The notes under the pieces are model-generated. The model did no database searches, was not told the DNA's origin, and was given only the letters and a program-made list of their open reading frames with translations. Position numbers and translations under genes: made by a program. From NCBI GenBank assembly GCA_035513275.1, contig DATKCJ010000310.1, positions 1-30,748 on the forward strand: DNA of 30,748 nt, read 5' to 3'. Positions 22,292 through 30,046 of this stretch are shown here, piece after piece (position 1 is the first letter of the stretch; every line of letters starts with the position of its first letter). Origin of the DNA: DATKCJ01 sp035513275. Lineage in GTDB: Bacteria; Verrucomicrobiota; Verrucomicrobiia; Opitutales; Opitutaceae.

Positions 22292-23710
22292 TCAGCCGAC
22301 AAACGCCGGGTCGAGCGCGAGTCGAAAGAAACCGCGAGCGTTTGCGAAGCAGATGTTTCGCACCATGCCGCCGACGAGCTCCATGTCCTTGGGGATCTCG
22401 CCTCGCACGATCTTCGAGCCGAGCAGGTCGCACAGGATGCGACGGAAATACTCGTGCCGCGTGTAGCTCAGGAAGCTGCGCGAGTCGGTGAGCATTCCCA
22501 CGAAGCGGCTGAGCAGGCCGATGTTTGCGAGCGCATTGATCTGCCACTCCATCGCCTCCTTCTGGTCGAGAAACCACCAGCCCGAGCCGAACTGCAATTT
22601 GCCGGCGATCGTGCCGTCCTGGAAATTGCCGGTCATCGCCGCGAATACGTAGTTGTCGGCGGGGTTGAGGTTGTAGATGACGGTGCGAGGCAGCTCGCCG
22701 GTCGAATCGAGTTCGTTCAAATAGCGCGAGAGCGACGCGGCTTGCGGGAAGTCGCCGATCGAGTCGAAGCCTGTGTCGGGTCCGAGCTGTGAGAGGAGGC
22801 GGCGGTTGTTGTTTCGCAGCGCGCCGAGGTGGAGCTGCTTCGTCCAGCCCTTCGCGGCGTCCCACCGCCCGAACTCGAGCATGAGGTATGAGCCAAACTT
22901 CGCCCAGTCCGCCGGGCTCGCGGCGCGACCCGCGCGCGCAGCGTCAAAGATCGCGGCCGCCTCGATTTGAGAACACTGCTCGGCGAGCGCGGTCTCAAGC
23001 CCGTGATCCGAGAGTCGACCTCCGATCGCATGGAAGTCGTCATGCCGCTTCTTGAGCGCGGCAAGCAAGTGATCGATGTTGTTGATCTCGATGCCCGCGG
23101 CTGCGCCGAGGCGATCGAGCCAGGTGTTGTAGGTCGCGGGGTTGTCGACGCCGAGCGACCTGTCGGGGCGGAACGCTGGGTAGACGCGTGTCTGGATTCC
23201 GAGCGCGGAGATCCGGCGGTGGTCGTCGAGCGGGTCGGCGGGGTCGTCGGTCGTGCAGATGGCGGCGACCTTGAAGTCGCGCAGGATGTCGTGCACGCGC
23301 ATCGACTTGAGGCGCGCATTCGCGGTCTCCCAAATCGAGTCCGCGCTTGCCGGGTTGATGATCGACTCGATTCCGAAATAGCGCTTCAGCTCGAGGTGCG
23401 CCCAGTGGTAGAGCGGGTTGCCGATCGTCTGAGGCACGGTCGCGCACCACGCGTCGAACTTCTCGCGCGGCGTCGCGGAGCCGGTGATGAGTTTCTCGGG
23501 CACGCCGTTGGCACGCATCGCGCGCCACTTGTAGTGGTCGCCGCCCAGCCAGACTTCCGCGATGTCGGCGAACGAGTGGTTGTCTGCGATATGCGCCTGC
23601 GGCAGGTGGCAGTGGTAGTCGAAGATAGGCTCGTCCTTCGCGAAGCCATGGAAGAGCTCGCGCGCGAAATCTGAGTGCAGAAGGAAATCGTCGTGGATGA
23701 AGGGTTTCAT
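22292..23710 (-). CDS. uxaC: Glucuronate/galacturonate isomerase
   Basis: A 472-residue uronate isomerase of the amidohydrolase superfamily. It converts D-galacturonate to D-tagaturonate and D-glucuronate to D-fructuronate in the cytoplasm. The N-terminal MKPFIHDDFLLHSDFARELF and the metal-binding HxH in FDYHCHLPQ (H33, H35) are typical, as are CTTDDPADPLDDHR, TDSRSFLSYTRHEYFRRIL and the C-terminal GGMVRNICFANA. The length is exactly that of the family (about 470). It is the last gene of the pectin/hexuronate cluster, after the epimerase, separated from it by a 45-bp tandem repeat. Confidence 0.97.
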   Translation of the reverse strand: MKPFIHDDFLLHSDFARELFHGFAKDEPIFDYHCHLPQAHIADNHSFADIAEVWLGGDHYKWRAMRANGVPEKLITGSATPREKFDAWCATVPQTIGNPLYHWAHLELKRYFGIESIINPASADSIWETANARLKSMRVHDILRDFKVAAICTTDDPADPLDDHRRISALGIQTRVYPAFRPDRSLGVDNPATYNTWLDRLGAAAGIEINNIDHLLAALKKRHDDFHAIGGRLSDHGLETALAEQCSQIEAAAIFDAARAGRAASPADWAKFGSYLMLEFGRWDAAKGWTKQLHLGALRNNNRRLLSQLGPDTGFDSIGDFPQAASLSRYLNELDSTGELPRTVIYNLNPADNYVFAAMTGNFQDGTIAGKLQFGSGWWFLDQKEAMEWQINALANIGLLSRFVGMLTDSRSFLSYTRHEYFRRILCDLLGSKIVRGEIPKDMELVGGMVRNICFANARGFFRLALDPAFVG

Positions 23711-23717
23711 GGAGTAT

Positions 23718-23762
23718 GGGACCTATAGGGCCCATGGGTCCTATAGGACTTATGGGGCCTAT
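23718..23762. repeat. Five tandem 9-bp units between uxaE and uxaC
   Basis: The units are GGGACCTAT, AGGGCCCAT, GGGTCCTAT, AGGACTTAT and GGGGCCTAT, consensus RGGNCCTAT. The array is partly self-complementary (CCTATAGG, GGGCCC), so it can fold. The uxaE stop codon (TAG, 23761-23759) lies in the last unit. The array fills almost the entire intergenic space. Confidence 0.9.
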
Positions 23763-25624
23763 CGGCTAATATCGCCAAGCATCTCCTCGATCATGGAATA
23801 CCCCCCGAGCAGCTTCCTCACCGCTGCGCAACGTTCGGCGGCCACGAGGCCGGTGGTCTCGGCGAGGAAGATCAAATAGGCCGCAACTCCTTTCGCGAAC
23901 TCCAGCCGTGCGGCGTCGCTGATCGAGTAGTGGCGCGCGCGCTGCGCGTAGCCGGCGGGCGAGTGATCGCCGAGCGCGGACTTCTCCGGCCGGCCTCCCG
24001 CGGCGAGCACGTGGAGGAAATTGTATTCGAAGAAAAACATGTGGTCGGCCGACGAGGGAAGAGTTTCAAGCGCGGCACGTGTGGCGGCGGGAGACGCGTA
24101 GAGCTTGGCGGAATCGCCCGCTAGCGGGCGCCTACCTTCGGAGATTGCGGTGTCGATAAACACCCGCGCCATTTTCTGCTCGGTCGCGTCCGCGCTGAAT
24201 GCGCCGGCGACAGCCATTTCCAGCGTGAAGCGATACCAGTCGGCCCACAGTGCTGCGTCACCTGGGTCGGCGGACTTCGACAGCGCGACGCCCATCTCGT
24301 AGGTGTAGCGCCCGCTGGTCTTGATCTCGAGCCGGCCGCCGGTCACCTCGCCCATCACGCGGTAGTTCTCCGCGGATTTTCCCGAGCCCGAGTGGAAACC
24401 GATGCTCGCGCCGAACTTTGTGCAGATGTCCCATTGCTCTTGGATGAGCGAGCGCAGCGCGGCGTTGTCGGGATACGGCATGTTCTTCTGGAAGCCGAAC
24501 GCTGGGGCGACGAAGTTTACCGGCATCGCGAGCACCTCGCAAAGCGCGAGCATCACGGCCGTGGTCTCGGGAGTTGTGATGCCTGGAAGCTCATCGATCG
24601 AGAGTTCACGGAGGTAGCGCCGGCCGTTGTGCGTCGTGAACGTCTTCAGCCGCGCGGCCGCGTATTTCTCGTCGCGCCGCTTCATCTTCTCCATTGCGGG
24701 CCAGACAGTGCACAGGAGCGACATGAACTGCTCGTCGTCGAGCATGATGCCCGCTTCGGCGACGCGTGAGCGCGTGCCGTTGACAACTTTGTCCGGGATG
24801 TCGACGGGCGCCGCGGGGTTGCCGAGCGCGAGCTCGGGCGAGAGATCGAACGTGATGTAACTCGCCAGCACGCATCCGCGCACGAGTGCATCCTCGCGGA
24901 TGTCGTATTTTCCGCCGATCGGCTGGTGATCGGCGTTGAAGCTCCACGCGAGCCGGCGGTGGTGGAATCCGTTTCGCAGTTTCGAGAGCACGCAGCCGTG
25001 GCTCATGCCCTCGACGCTCTGACCCTGGTGGCCCTCGGGCACGCTCGTGCCGATGAAGGGAAACGGCACGGTGTCGAGCCGGCCCTCGAGCATCGCGTCG
25101 ACGTCGTAGACGAGCTCGCGCGGGATGCTGTTTTGATTCGCCGTGAGGCCGATGCCGAGCGCGCTCATCGCCCACTCGACCGCGGGCCAGTGCAGCGTGG
25201 TGAAACGCGCGCCCACCCCGAGCGTGCTCTGGCCGAGGCGTCCGCCCGTCGAAGGGAAAATCGTGGACTCGGCGTCGTGCTCGAGCACGAGGTTCTTCAT
25301 CCGAAGCAGGTTTTCCCAACTCGCGGGAAACACCAGTGTGCCATCGGGACCCGCGATGCCGTCGCTGAGCGTTTCGACAATCGGGGCCGATCCGTCACGC
25401 GTCTCGAGGCTCCATGCGCAGTCGCCCGTCGCGAGATCCTCAAGCAGGTGCCACGCCCCCGCGCCTGTTTCGAAGCGACTTCGCGGCCACTTCTGCACGC
25501 CGGCGCCGCTGCGGACCTTTGCCGAGAGCGCGGGCCAGTCGAGGCACCCATCCGGACTGATGCAGGGATTCTGCGCGATGCGGATGTTGTTCGAGACGAG
25601 AAAGGTGTTGATCGGCCTGTTCAT
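23759..25624 (-). CDS. uxaE: Tagaturonate epimerase family protein
   Basis: A 621-residue protein that I assign to the UxaE family (D-tagaturonate 3-epimerase to D-fructuronate, first characterised in Thermotoga). Supporting stretches are FPFIGTSVPEGHQGQSVEGM, SFNADHQPIGGKYD, FTTHNGRRYLRELS, IGFHSGSGKSAENY and HMFFFEYNFLHVLAAGG, conserved-looking, His/Asp/Glu-rich segments compatible with a metal-dependent sugar epimerase. The context is strong: it lies between uxaC and an SDR of the mannonate oxidoreductase type. It is longer than the Thermotoga enzyme, with an N-terminal extension. Residues about 497-505 are encoded by a REP-like palindrome (24110-24135). Identification rests on recall of the family and on context, not on a catalytic motif I can verify. 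Confidence 0.8.
   Translation of the reverse strand: MNRPINTFLVSNNIRIAQNPCISPDGCLDWPALSAKVRSGAGVQKWPRSRFETGAGAWHLLEDLATGDCAWSLETRDGSAPIVETLSDGIAGPDGTLVFPASWENLLRMKNLVLEHDAESTIFPSTGGRLGQSTLGVGARFTTLHWPAVEWAMSALGIGLTANQNSIPRELVYDVDAMLEGRLDTVPFPFIGTSVPEGHQGQSVEGMSHGCVLSKLRNGFHHRRLAWSFNADHQPIGGKYDIREDALVRGCVLASYITFDLSPELALGNPAAPVDIPDKVVNGTRSRVAEAGIMLDDEQFMSLLCTVWPAMEKMKRRDEKYAAARLKTFTTHNGRRYLRELSIDELPGITTPETTAVMLALCEVLAMPVNFVAPAFGFQKNMPYPDNAALRSLIQEQWDICTKFGASIGFHSGSGKSAENYRVMGEVTGGRLEIKTSGRYTYEMGVALSKSADPGDAALWADWYRFTLEMAVAGAFSADATEQKMARVFIDTAISEGRRPLAGDSAKLYASPAATRAALETLPSSADHMFFFEYNFLHVLAAGGRPEKSALGDHSPAGYAQRARHYSISDAARLEFAKGVAAYLIFLAETTGLVAAERCAAVRKLLGGYSMIEEMLGDISR
24110..24135 (-). repeat. 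REP-like element in frame inside uxaE
   Basis: On the minus strand it reads GTAGGCGCCCGCTAGCGGGC and then GATTCC. This matches the GTAGGAGCCCGCTTGCGGGC-GATTCC intergenic elements at 4370 and 12372 with very few differences. It encodes about RRPLAGDS near residues 497-505 without breaking the frame. Confidence 0.75.
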
Positions 25625-25634
25625 CGAGTTGTGT

Positions 25635-26423
25635 TCAAATGGTCATCGCGTGGTAGCCGCCGTCCACGATCAGTTCCTCGCCCGTGATGAACGAGCCTGC
25701 GGCGTCGGAAGCGAGCAGCAGCGTCGCGCCGATCAGCTCGTGCGCCCCGCCGAAGCGCTTCATCGGCGTGTGGCCCATGATCGAGGCGACACGCTCCGGC
25801 GTGAGCACGGCGCGATTTTGCTCAGCGGGAAAGAAGCCGGGCACGAGCACGTTCACGCGCACGCGGTGCGGCGCCCACTCGCGAGCGAGGTTGAGCGAGA
25901 GATTGTGCACGGCGCCCTTCGATGCCGAGTAGGTGATCACGCGCGAGAGCGGAACGATGCCCGACATCGAGCCGAGATTGATGATCGAGCCGCCCTCGCC
26001 GCGATCGACGAGATACTTGCCGAACACCTGGCAGCCGAGAAACACGCCCTTAACATTTACTCGCAGGATTCGCTCGAACTCCTCCTCGCTGATGTCGAAG
26101 AACGGCGTCGCGGAGTTGATGCCCGCGCCGTTCACGACCACGTCGACGCGGCCGCTGCGCGCGAGCACCGCGGCGAGCAGGCCCTCCACCTCGGCCTTGC
26201 TCGTCGCCTCGGCTGCGTGGAACCACGCCTTGCCGCCGGCAGCGGCGATCGTGTCGAGGCGAGCCTGCGCCTTCGCGGCGTTGCGGCCTACAAGAACGAC
26301 TTCGGCGCCCGCGCCAGCGAGGCCCTCGGCCATCGCGCCGCAGAGCTCGCCGGTGCCGCCGATGACAACGGCAACCTTGCCGCTGAGGCCGAACAATTTT
26401 TCAAGATTGGATGCAGGTGACAT
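25635..26423 (-). CDS. uxuB: SDR-family dehydrogenase, probable D-mannonate oxidoreductase (fructuronate reductase)
   Basis: A 262-residue classical short-chain dehydrogenase. Cofactor motif IGGTGELCG (21-29), NGAG (98-101), and active-site residues N123, S152, Y165 and K169 (YSASK) are all present. PGFFPAEQNRAVL (195-207) resembles the mannonate-oxidoreductase SDRs of the B. subtilis YjmF/UxuB type, which reduce fructuronate to mannonate. Position next to uxaE and uxaC supports this. The main alternative is a KduD-like enzyme for unsaturated uronate breakdown, which PL10 products would also require. The start at 26423 removes an upstream stretch with no SDR similarity. The gap to uxaE is 10 bp. 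Confidence 0.8.
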   Translation of the reverse strand: MSPASNLEKLFGLSGKVAVVIGGTGELCGAMAEGLAGAGAEVVLVGRNAAKAQARLDTIAAAGGKAWFHAAEATSKAEVEGLLAAVLARSGRVDVVVNGAGINSATPFFDISEEEFERILRVNVKGVFLGCQVFGKYLVDRGEGGSIINLGSMSGIVPLSRVITYSASKGAVHNLSLNLAREWAPHRVRVNVLVPGFFPAEQNRAVLTPERVASIMGHTPMKRFGGAHELIGATLLLASDAAGSFITGEELIVDGGYHAMTI

Positions 26424-26488
26424 GTGTGATGCGTATAGAGCCGTGGGACGCGAAATGCAGTCCGGACGATCTTGCACTGTTCCCGGCG

Positions 26489-29400
26489 CTACTGCGACAC
26501 AAACGGTGCCCCAAGCCGTGACAATTCCGTGGCAGCCGCCTGCGCGACAAGTCGCGCCCCTGTCTCGTTGAAATGTGTGTTGTCGGTCTTTCCAGCGGGG
26601 AACTCCGGGAAGAGGCCGGGGCCGAAGATGACGAAGAACTCCTTGGAGCGTTCCCGACCGGCATTGGTGACGATCTCGCGCGTGAGCCGCTCCAGGTCGA
26701 GCAGCGGAACCTCTTGCGACTCTGCGACCGCTCTCACGGCGGCGACGTAACTTCCGTGCGAGTTGGTCAGCGTGCCATCGTCAGCCCACTCCCGGCGCAC
26801 AACCGGCGTGGCGAGCACCACGCTGGCGCCGCGACTGCGGGCATCGTCGATGAGTCCTCGCAAATTTTCTGGAAACGCTTTCACCGGATCTGCGTAGCGC
26901 GTGGGGGCGGAATCTTTCTGGTCGTTGTGGCCGAACTGAATCACGACGGCGTCGCCCGGCTTGAGCTGTGCGAGCAGATTGGCCCACCGACCCTCCGTGC
27001 GGAATGAGAGCGTGCTGCGGCCGTTCGCCGCGTGGTTCACAAAACGCCAGCCGGGTGCAACGTGTGCGCGGAAGAGTTCTCCCCAGCCGCGCTCGGGATA
27101 ACCTGAGTCGCCCTTGTCGGCCATCGTCGAGTCGCCTGCGAAGTGAACGGTCGGCGCAGGTGCGGGATCCCAGCCGTCGGCACCGCCGAGCACGATCCGC
27201 GGTGTGAAGCGCGCGGCGTCGCCGCTGCCGAGCAGTTTCGTCCACTTCGCGCGCGCCGCGAGTGCGGAGCCTGGGCCTTTGCTTCCAAACTCGCGGTAGA
27301 ACGTCGTCTTCTCCGCGCCGGGCTTGTTCCAGTTGTGCCAGCCCTCGGCGCGCACGACGTCCGACATCTCGGTTCGGATGAAAACAGTCTTCGCAAATTC
27401 GCGCCACGGTCTGCCGAGATAAGTGCGCGCGCCCTCCTCGCCCGTGATCTTGCAGTCGGTGAAGACGAAGCCATGCGCGGCGCCCTCGGGCGTCGACACA
27501 GCCGTGATGTAGCCGTCGCTCAGGCAGTGGATGTGGCAACGCTCGAACAGCGCGGTCGCGGCGCCGAAGATGAAATCGACGTGCCCCTCGATGTAGCAGT
27601 CGGCGAAGTAGTGGCGGCCGCGGTTGACGAGGATCGTGTCCTGCCAGCCGAGGAAGCGACAGTTCCGAAACACCACGCAGTCGCCATCGACGCGAAGCGC
27701 GAGTGCCTGCGAGACATCGGGACCTTCGGCACGCGGACCGGGCGCGCCGGCCGTGTTGGCGAACGTGATGTTTTCCCAAATCATCCCGTCACCATCGATC
27801 TGCACGGTGGGCGTGCGGAACGTGCCGATCGGCAGCCCGTCGGGGCCCGGCATGTTTGCGTGCATGCCAAACTCGATCACGGTCGTCGCCGCGTCCTCGC
27901 CGATCACGGCGATGTTCCCGCGCTCGCGCTGCACGTAGACGCGCTCCTTGTAGACACCCGGCTTCACGCGGATGACTGTGCGCGGATCGGATTTGCCCGT
28001 GAGCATCGGAGCAGCGCTGATCGCCGCCTGGATCGAGGTGAACTGTCCCGAGCCATCCGCCGCGACGATCATCTCGATCCCCGTCGCCGCAGCAGCCGCG
28101 GTGTTCGAGCTCTGGCGAATCGGCGCGGACAAATGCCGGCGCATCCAGCGATCGCTCTCGTCCACGACGCGCTCGAACCACGGGTTGAAGAGCCAAAACG
28201 GATGCGGCGTGTCGGGGAAAACGACAATTTCCGAGTCCACGCCGGTCGCGCGAAGCTTGTCGCGCATCTCTTCGCGCCCGGGCAGGATCGGCGAAGTCAC
28301 CGAGCTGTTAAGGAACAACGTCGGCGCACTGCGCGGGCTCACATGCGTGATCGCCGAGGCGCGACGCCATGCCTCGGGATCGTCGGCGAAATTCTTCCCG
28401 ATAAATCGCACGGGCGCGCTGGGCATCGCGGCCTGCTGTTCGACGAGCGCCTCTCCGGTGAAGTCCGCCAAGCCGTCGATGTCGACGACGGCCTCGATGC
28501 GAAGCGGCCCGATGTTCGCGGCGCCGAGCCACGCGGCGAGCTGCCCGCCCGCCGAGCCGCCGATGACGCCGAGGTGCTGCGTGTCGAGCGCGTGAGCAGA
28601 CGCGTTGGCGCGCAGCCAGGTGATCGCGGCCTTGAGGTCGGCGATGACCTGCGTGAACCCGCCGCGCGAGCCGAGGCTGTAGGACACTGGCACGGTAGCG
28701 TAGCCGCGGGCGGCGAGTTGCTTCGCGAAGGTCCGCTCCATGTGACGCGAGCCAGTTTCCCAACCTCCTCCGTGAAGGATCAGCACGACGGGCCACGGAC
28801 CCGCGCCCTCGGGCCGATATACATCAAGCTGCAGGATCGCGCCGTCGACCGTCGCGTAGGTGAGATTCTCCGTCGCGAGCACGCCGCGAGGAAGCTCGGC
28901 AGAGGGGCGCGAGATTTCCGGATGTGTCTTGCGAACCTTCTCTTCCGCGGACTCCAAACTGAAGTCGCTCGCTCCCGGATCGCGCGCGGGCCACTTCTTT
29001 GCCCACTTGGGATATTTCTTCTCGATCAGATCGAGCGGCTCATCGAGGTGCCAGCGGTAGCCACCGCGGCGCTCGGGCTCGACCTCGGCGAGATCGTAGC
29101 GAACCACAGCGTCGCGCCCGGTGTAGATCGGCCGGTCTGTGCCGATTTCGTAGAACCGCGCCCAGATCGGCGGGGCCGAAGGATCCGCAACGACGACGCG
29201 GTCGTGCTTGTGCCGAAGTGATGGATTCGGCGGGTGATCTTCGCGGATGCCGTGCAACTGCGCCCGCTCGAACCAAGCGACGGCCGCGTGCACCGCGGCG
29301 ACGACCTCCGGCGCGGGCGACTCTTCGCCCATCAGAAACTCGACGATGCCGACGCTCTCCCAGCCCGACAACGAGACGGGCTCAAACTTCCTCGCAGGCG

Positions 29401-30046
29401 CCGGCGCGAATGTCACCTCATCGTGCTGCGCACACCATGCTGTCTTCACCCCGTCGACCTCGATCTGGCAGCGCAGGATGCATTCGATGCCTTTCTCAAC
29501 CGCGCGCGCGGCGCGGGCTCGGCGGCCGGGGTCGACCCACGCATACGGCTCGCGGGCCCGCGCAACTTCGCGGAGCATTTGGAGCACGTTGACCATCGCG
29601 TCGTCGTTGAACGTGATGTGCGAATAGTAGCCTTTGCGCAGTGGGAAGAACTGCGGCCAGCCGCCGTTCTCATATTGCGACGCGAACAGGTAATCTAAGC
29701 CGCGCACGAGCGCTTCCTTGAGTGCGGAATCGCCGCCGCCGGCACTGAAGACTCGCGCTAGAAGCTCGAGCTGCGTCGTCGTGGCGTCGTTGTCGATCGT
29801 GGGGTCCGGTGCCTCCTTGCTGTCGCGATGCGCCTCGGGCGAGAGCGTCATGTCGCGATTCTTCGGCCAGCCGCCCTCGGGCGACTGGTAGAGCAGAACG
29901 TTGGCCGCGAGCCCGCGCGCCTCGTCGGAAGCATACCAATCCGCGGGTTGCTTGAGGCAGTCGGACCAACGGACCTTCGCAAGGCCCTGGACTGCGACCC
30001 CGAAAAGGAGCGCAGCAATCAGAGACCGAACAAGCTGGGCAGCCAT
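26489..30046 (-). CDS. Four-module secreted pectinolytic enzyme: PL10 pectate lyase - alpha/beta-hydrolase esterase - CE8 pectin methylesterase - CE12-like acetylesterase
   Basis: A single 1185-residue polypeptide. A signal peptide (MAAQLVRSLIAALLFGVAVQ) marks ATG 30046, which overlaps the transporter gene by 28 bases. Residues 25-350 are a PL10 pectate lyase (EGGWPKNRDM, IDNDATTTQLELL, YENGGWPQFFPLRKGYYSHI, then TFNDDA, and PIWARFYEIGTDRPIYTGRD). Residues 380-640 are an esterase with HGGGW (425-429), nucleophile S498 in GGSAGG and H615 in PHPFW; the acidic triad member is not in canonical context. Residues 655-935 are CE8: QALAL (780-784), Q802 and D803 in GWQDT, D824 in VDFIFG, and R879 in YLGRPW. 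Residues 965-1180 are an SGNH esterase of CE12 type: S973 in GDSTM, N1008, GHND (1039-1042), D1155 and H1158 in DNTHF. All key catalytic residues of the lyase partners and esterases that I can place are intact. Confidence 0.93.
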   Translation of the reverse strand: MAAQLVRSLIAALLFGVAVQGLAKVRWSDCLKQPADWYASDEARGLAANVLLYQSPEGGWPKNRDMTLSPEAHRDSKEAPDPTIDNDATTTQLELLARVFSAGGGDSALKEALVRGLDYLFASQYENGGWPQFFPLRKGYYSHITFNDDAMVNVLQMLREVARAREPYAWVDPGRRARAARAVEKGIECILRCQIEVDGVKTAWCAQHDEVTFAPAPARKFEPVSLSGWESVGIVEFLMGEESPAPEVVAAVHAAVAWFERAQLHGIREDHPPNPSLRHKHDRVVVADPSAPPIWARFYEIGTDRPIYTGRDAVVRYDLAEVEPERRGGYRWHLDEPLDLIEKKYPKWAKKWPARDPGASDFSLESAEEKVRKTHPEISRPSAELPRGVLATENLTYATVDGAILQLDVYRPEGAGPWPVVLILHGGGWETGSRHMERTFAKQLAARGYATVPVSYSLGSRGGFTQVIADLKAAITWLRANASAHALDTQHLGVIGGSAGGQLAAWLGAANIGPLRIEAVVDIDGLADFTGEALVEQQAAMPSAPVRFIGKNFADDPEAWRRASAITHVSPRSAPTLFLNSSVTSPILPGREEMRDKLRATGVDSEIVVFPDTPHPFWLFNPWFERVVDESDRWMRRHLSAPIRQSSNTAAAAATGIEMIVAADGSGQFTSIQAAISAAPMLTGKSDPRTVIRVKPGVYKERVYVQRERGNIAVIGEDAATTVIEFGMHANMPGPDGLPIGTFRTPTVQIDGDGMIWENITFANTAGAPGPRAEGPDVSQALALRVDGDCVVFRNCRFLGWQDTILVNRGRHYFADCYIEGHVDFIFGAATALFERCHIHCLSDGYITAVSTPEGAAHGFVFTDCKITGEEGARTYLGRPWREFAKTVFIRTEMSDVVRAEGWHNWNKPGAEKTTFYREFGSKGPGSALAARAKWTKLLGSGDAARFTPRIVLGGADGWDPAPAPTVHFAGDSTMADKGDSGYPERGWGELFRAHVAPGWRFVNHAANGRSTLSFRTEGRWANLLAQLKPGDAVVIQFGHNDQKDSAPTRYADPVKAFPENLRGLIDDARSRGASVVLATPVVRREWADDGTLTNSHGSYVAAVRAVAESQEVPLLDLERLTREIVTNAGRERSKEFFVIFGPGLFPEFPAGKTDNTHFNETGARLVAQAAATELSRLGAPFVSQ

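Noticed and set aside
27143..29221. 692-codon plus-strand frame opposite the pectinolytic gene
   Set aside because: Antisense shadow, dominated by Arg, Ala, Val and Asp; all four enzyme modules are on the minus strand.
26489..30046. Artificial fusion caused by a sequencing error
   Set aside because: The frame is continuous through all linkers, each module boundary has a plausible linker and no stop or frameshift is needed; only long-read data could reopen this.
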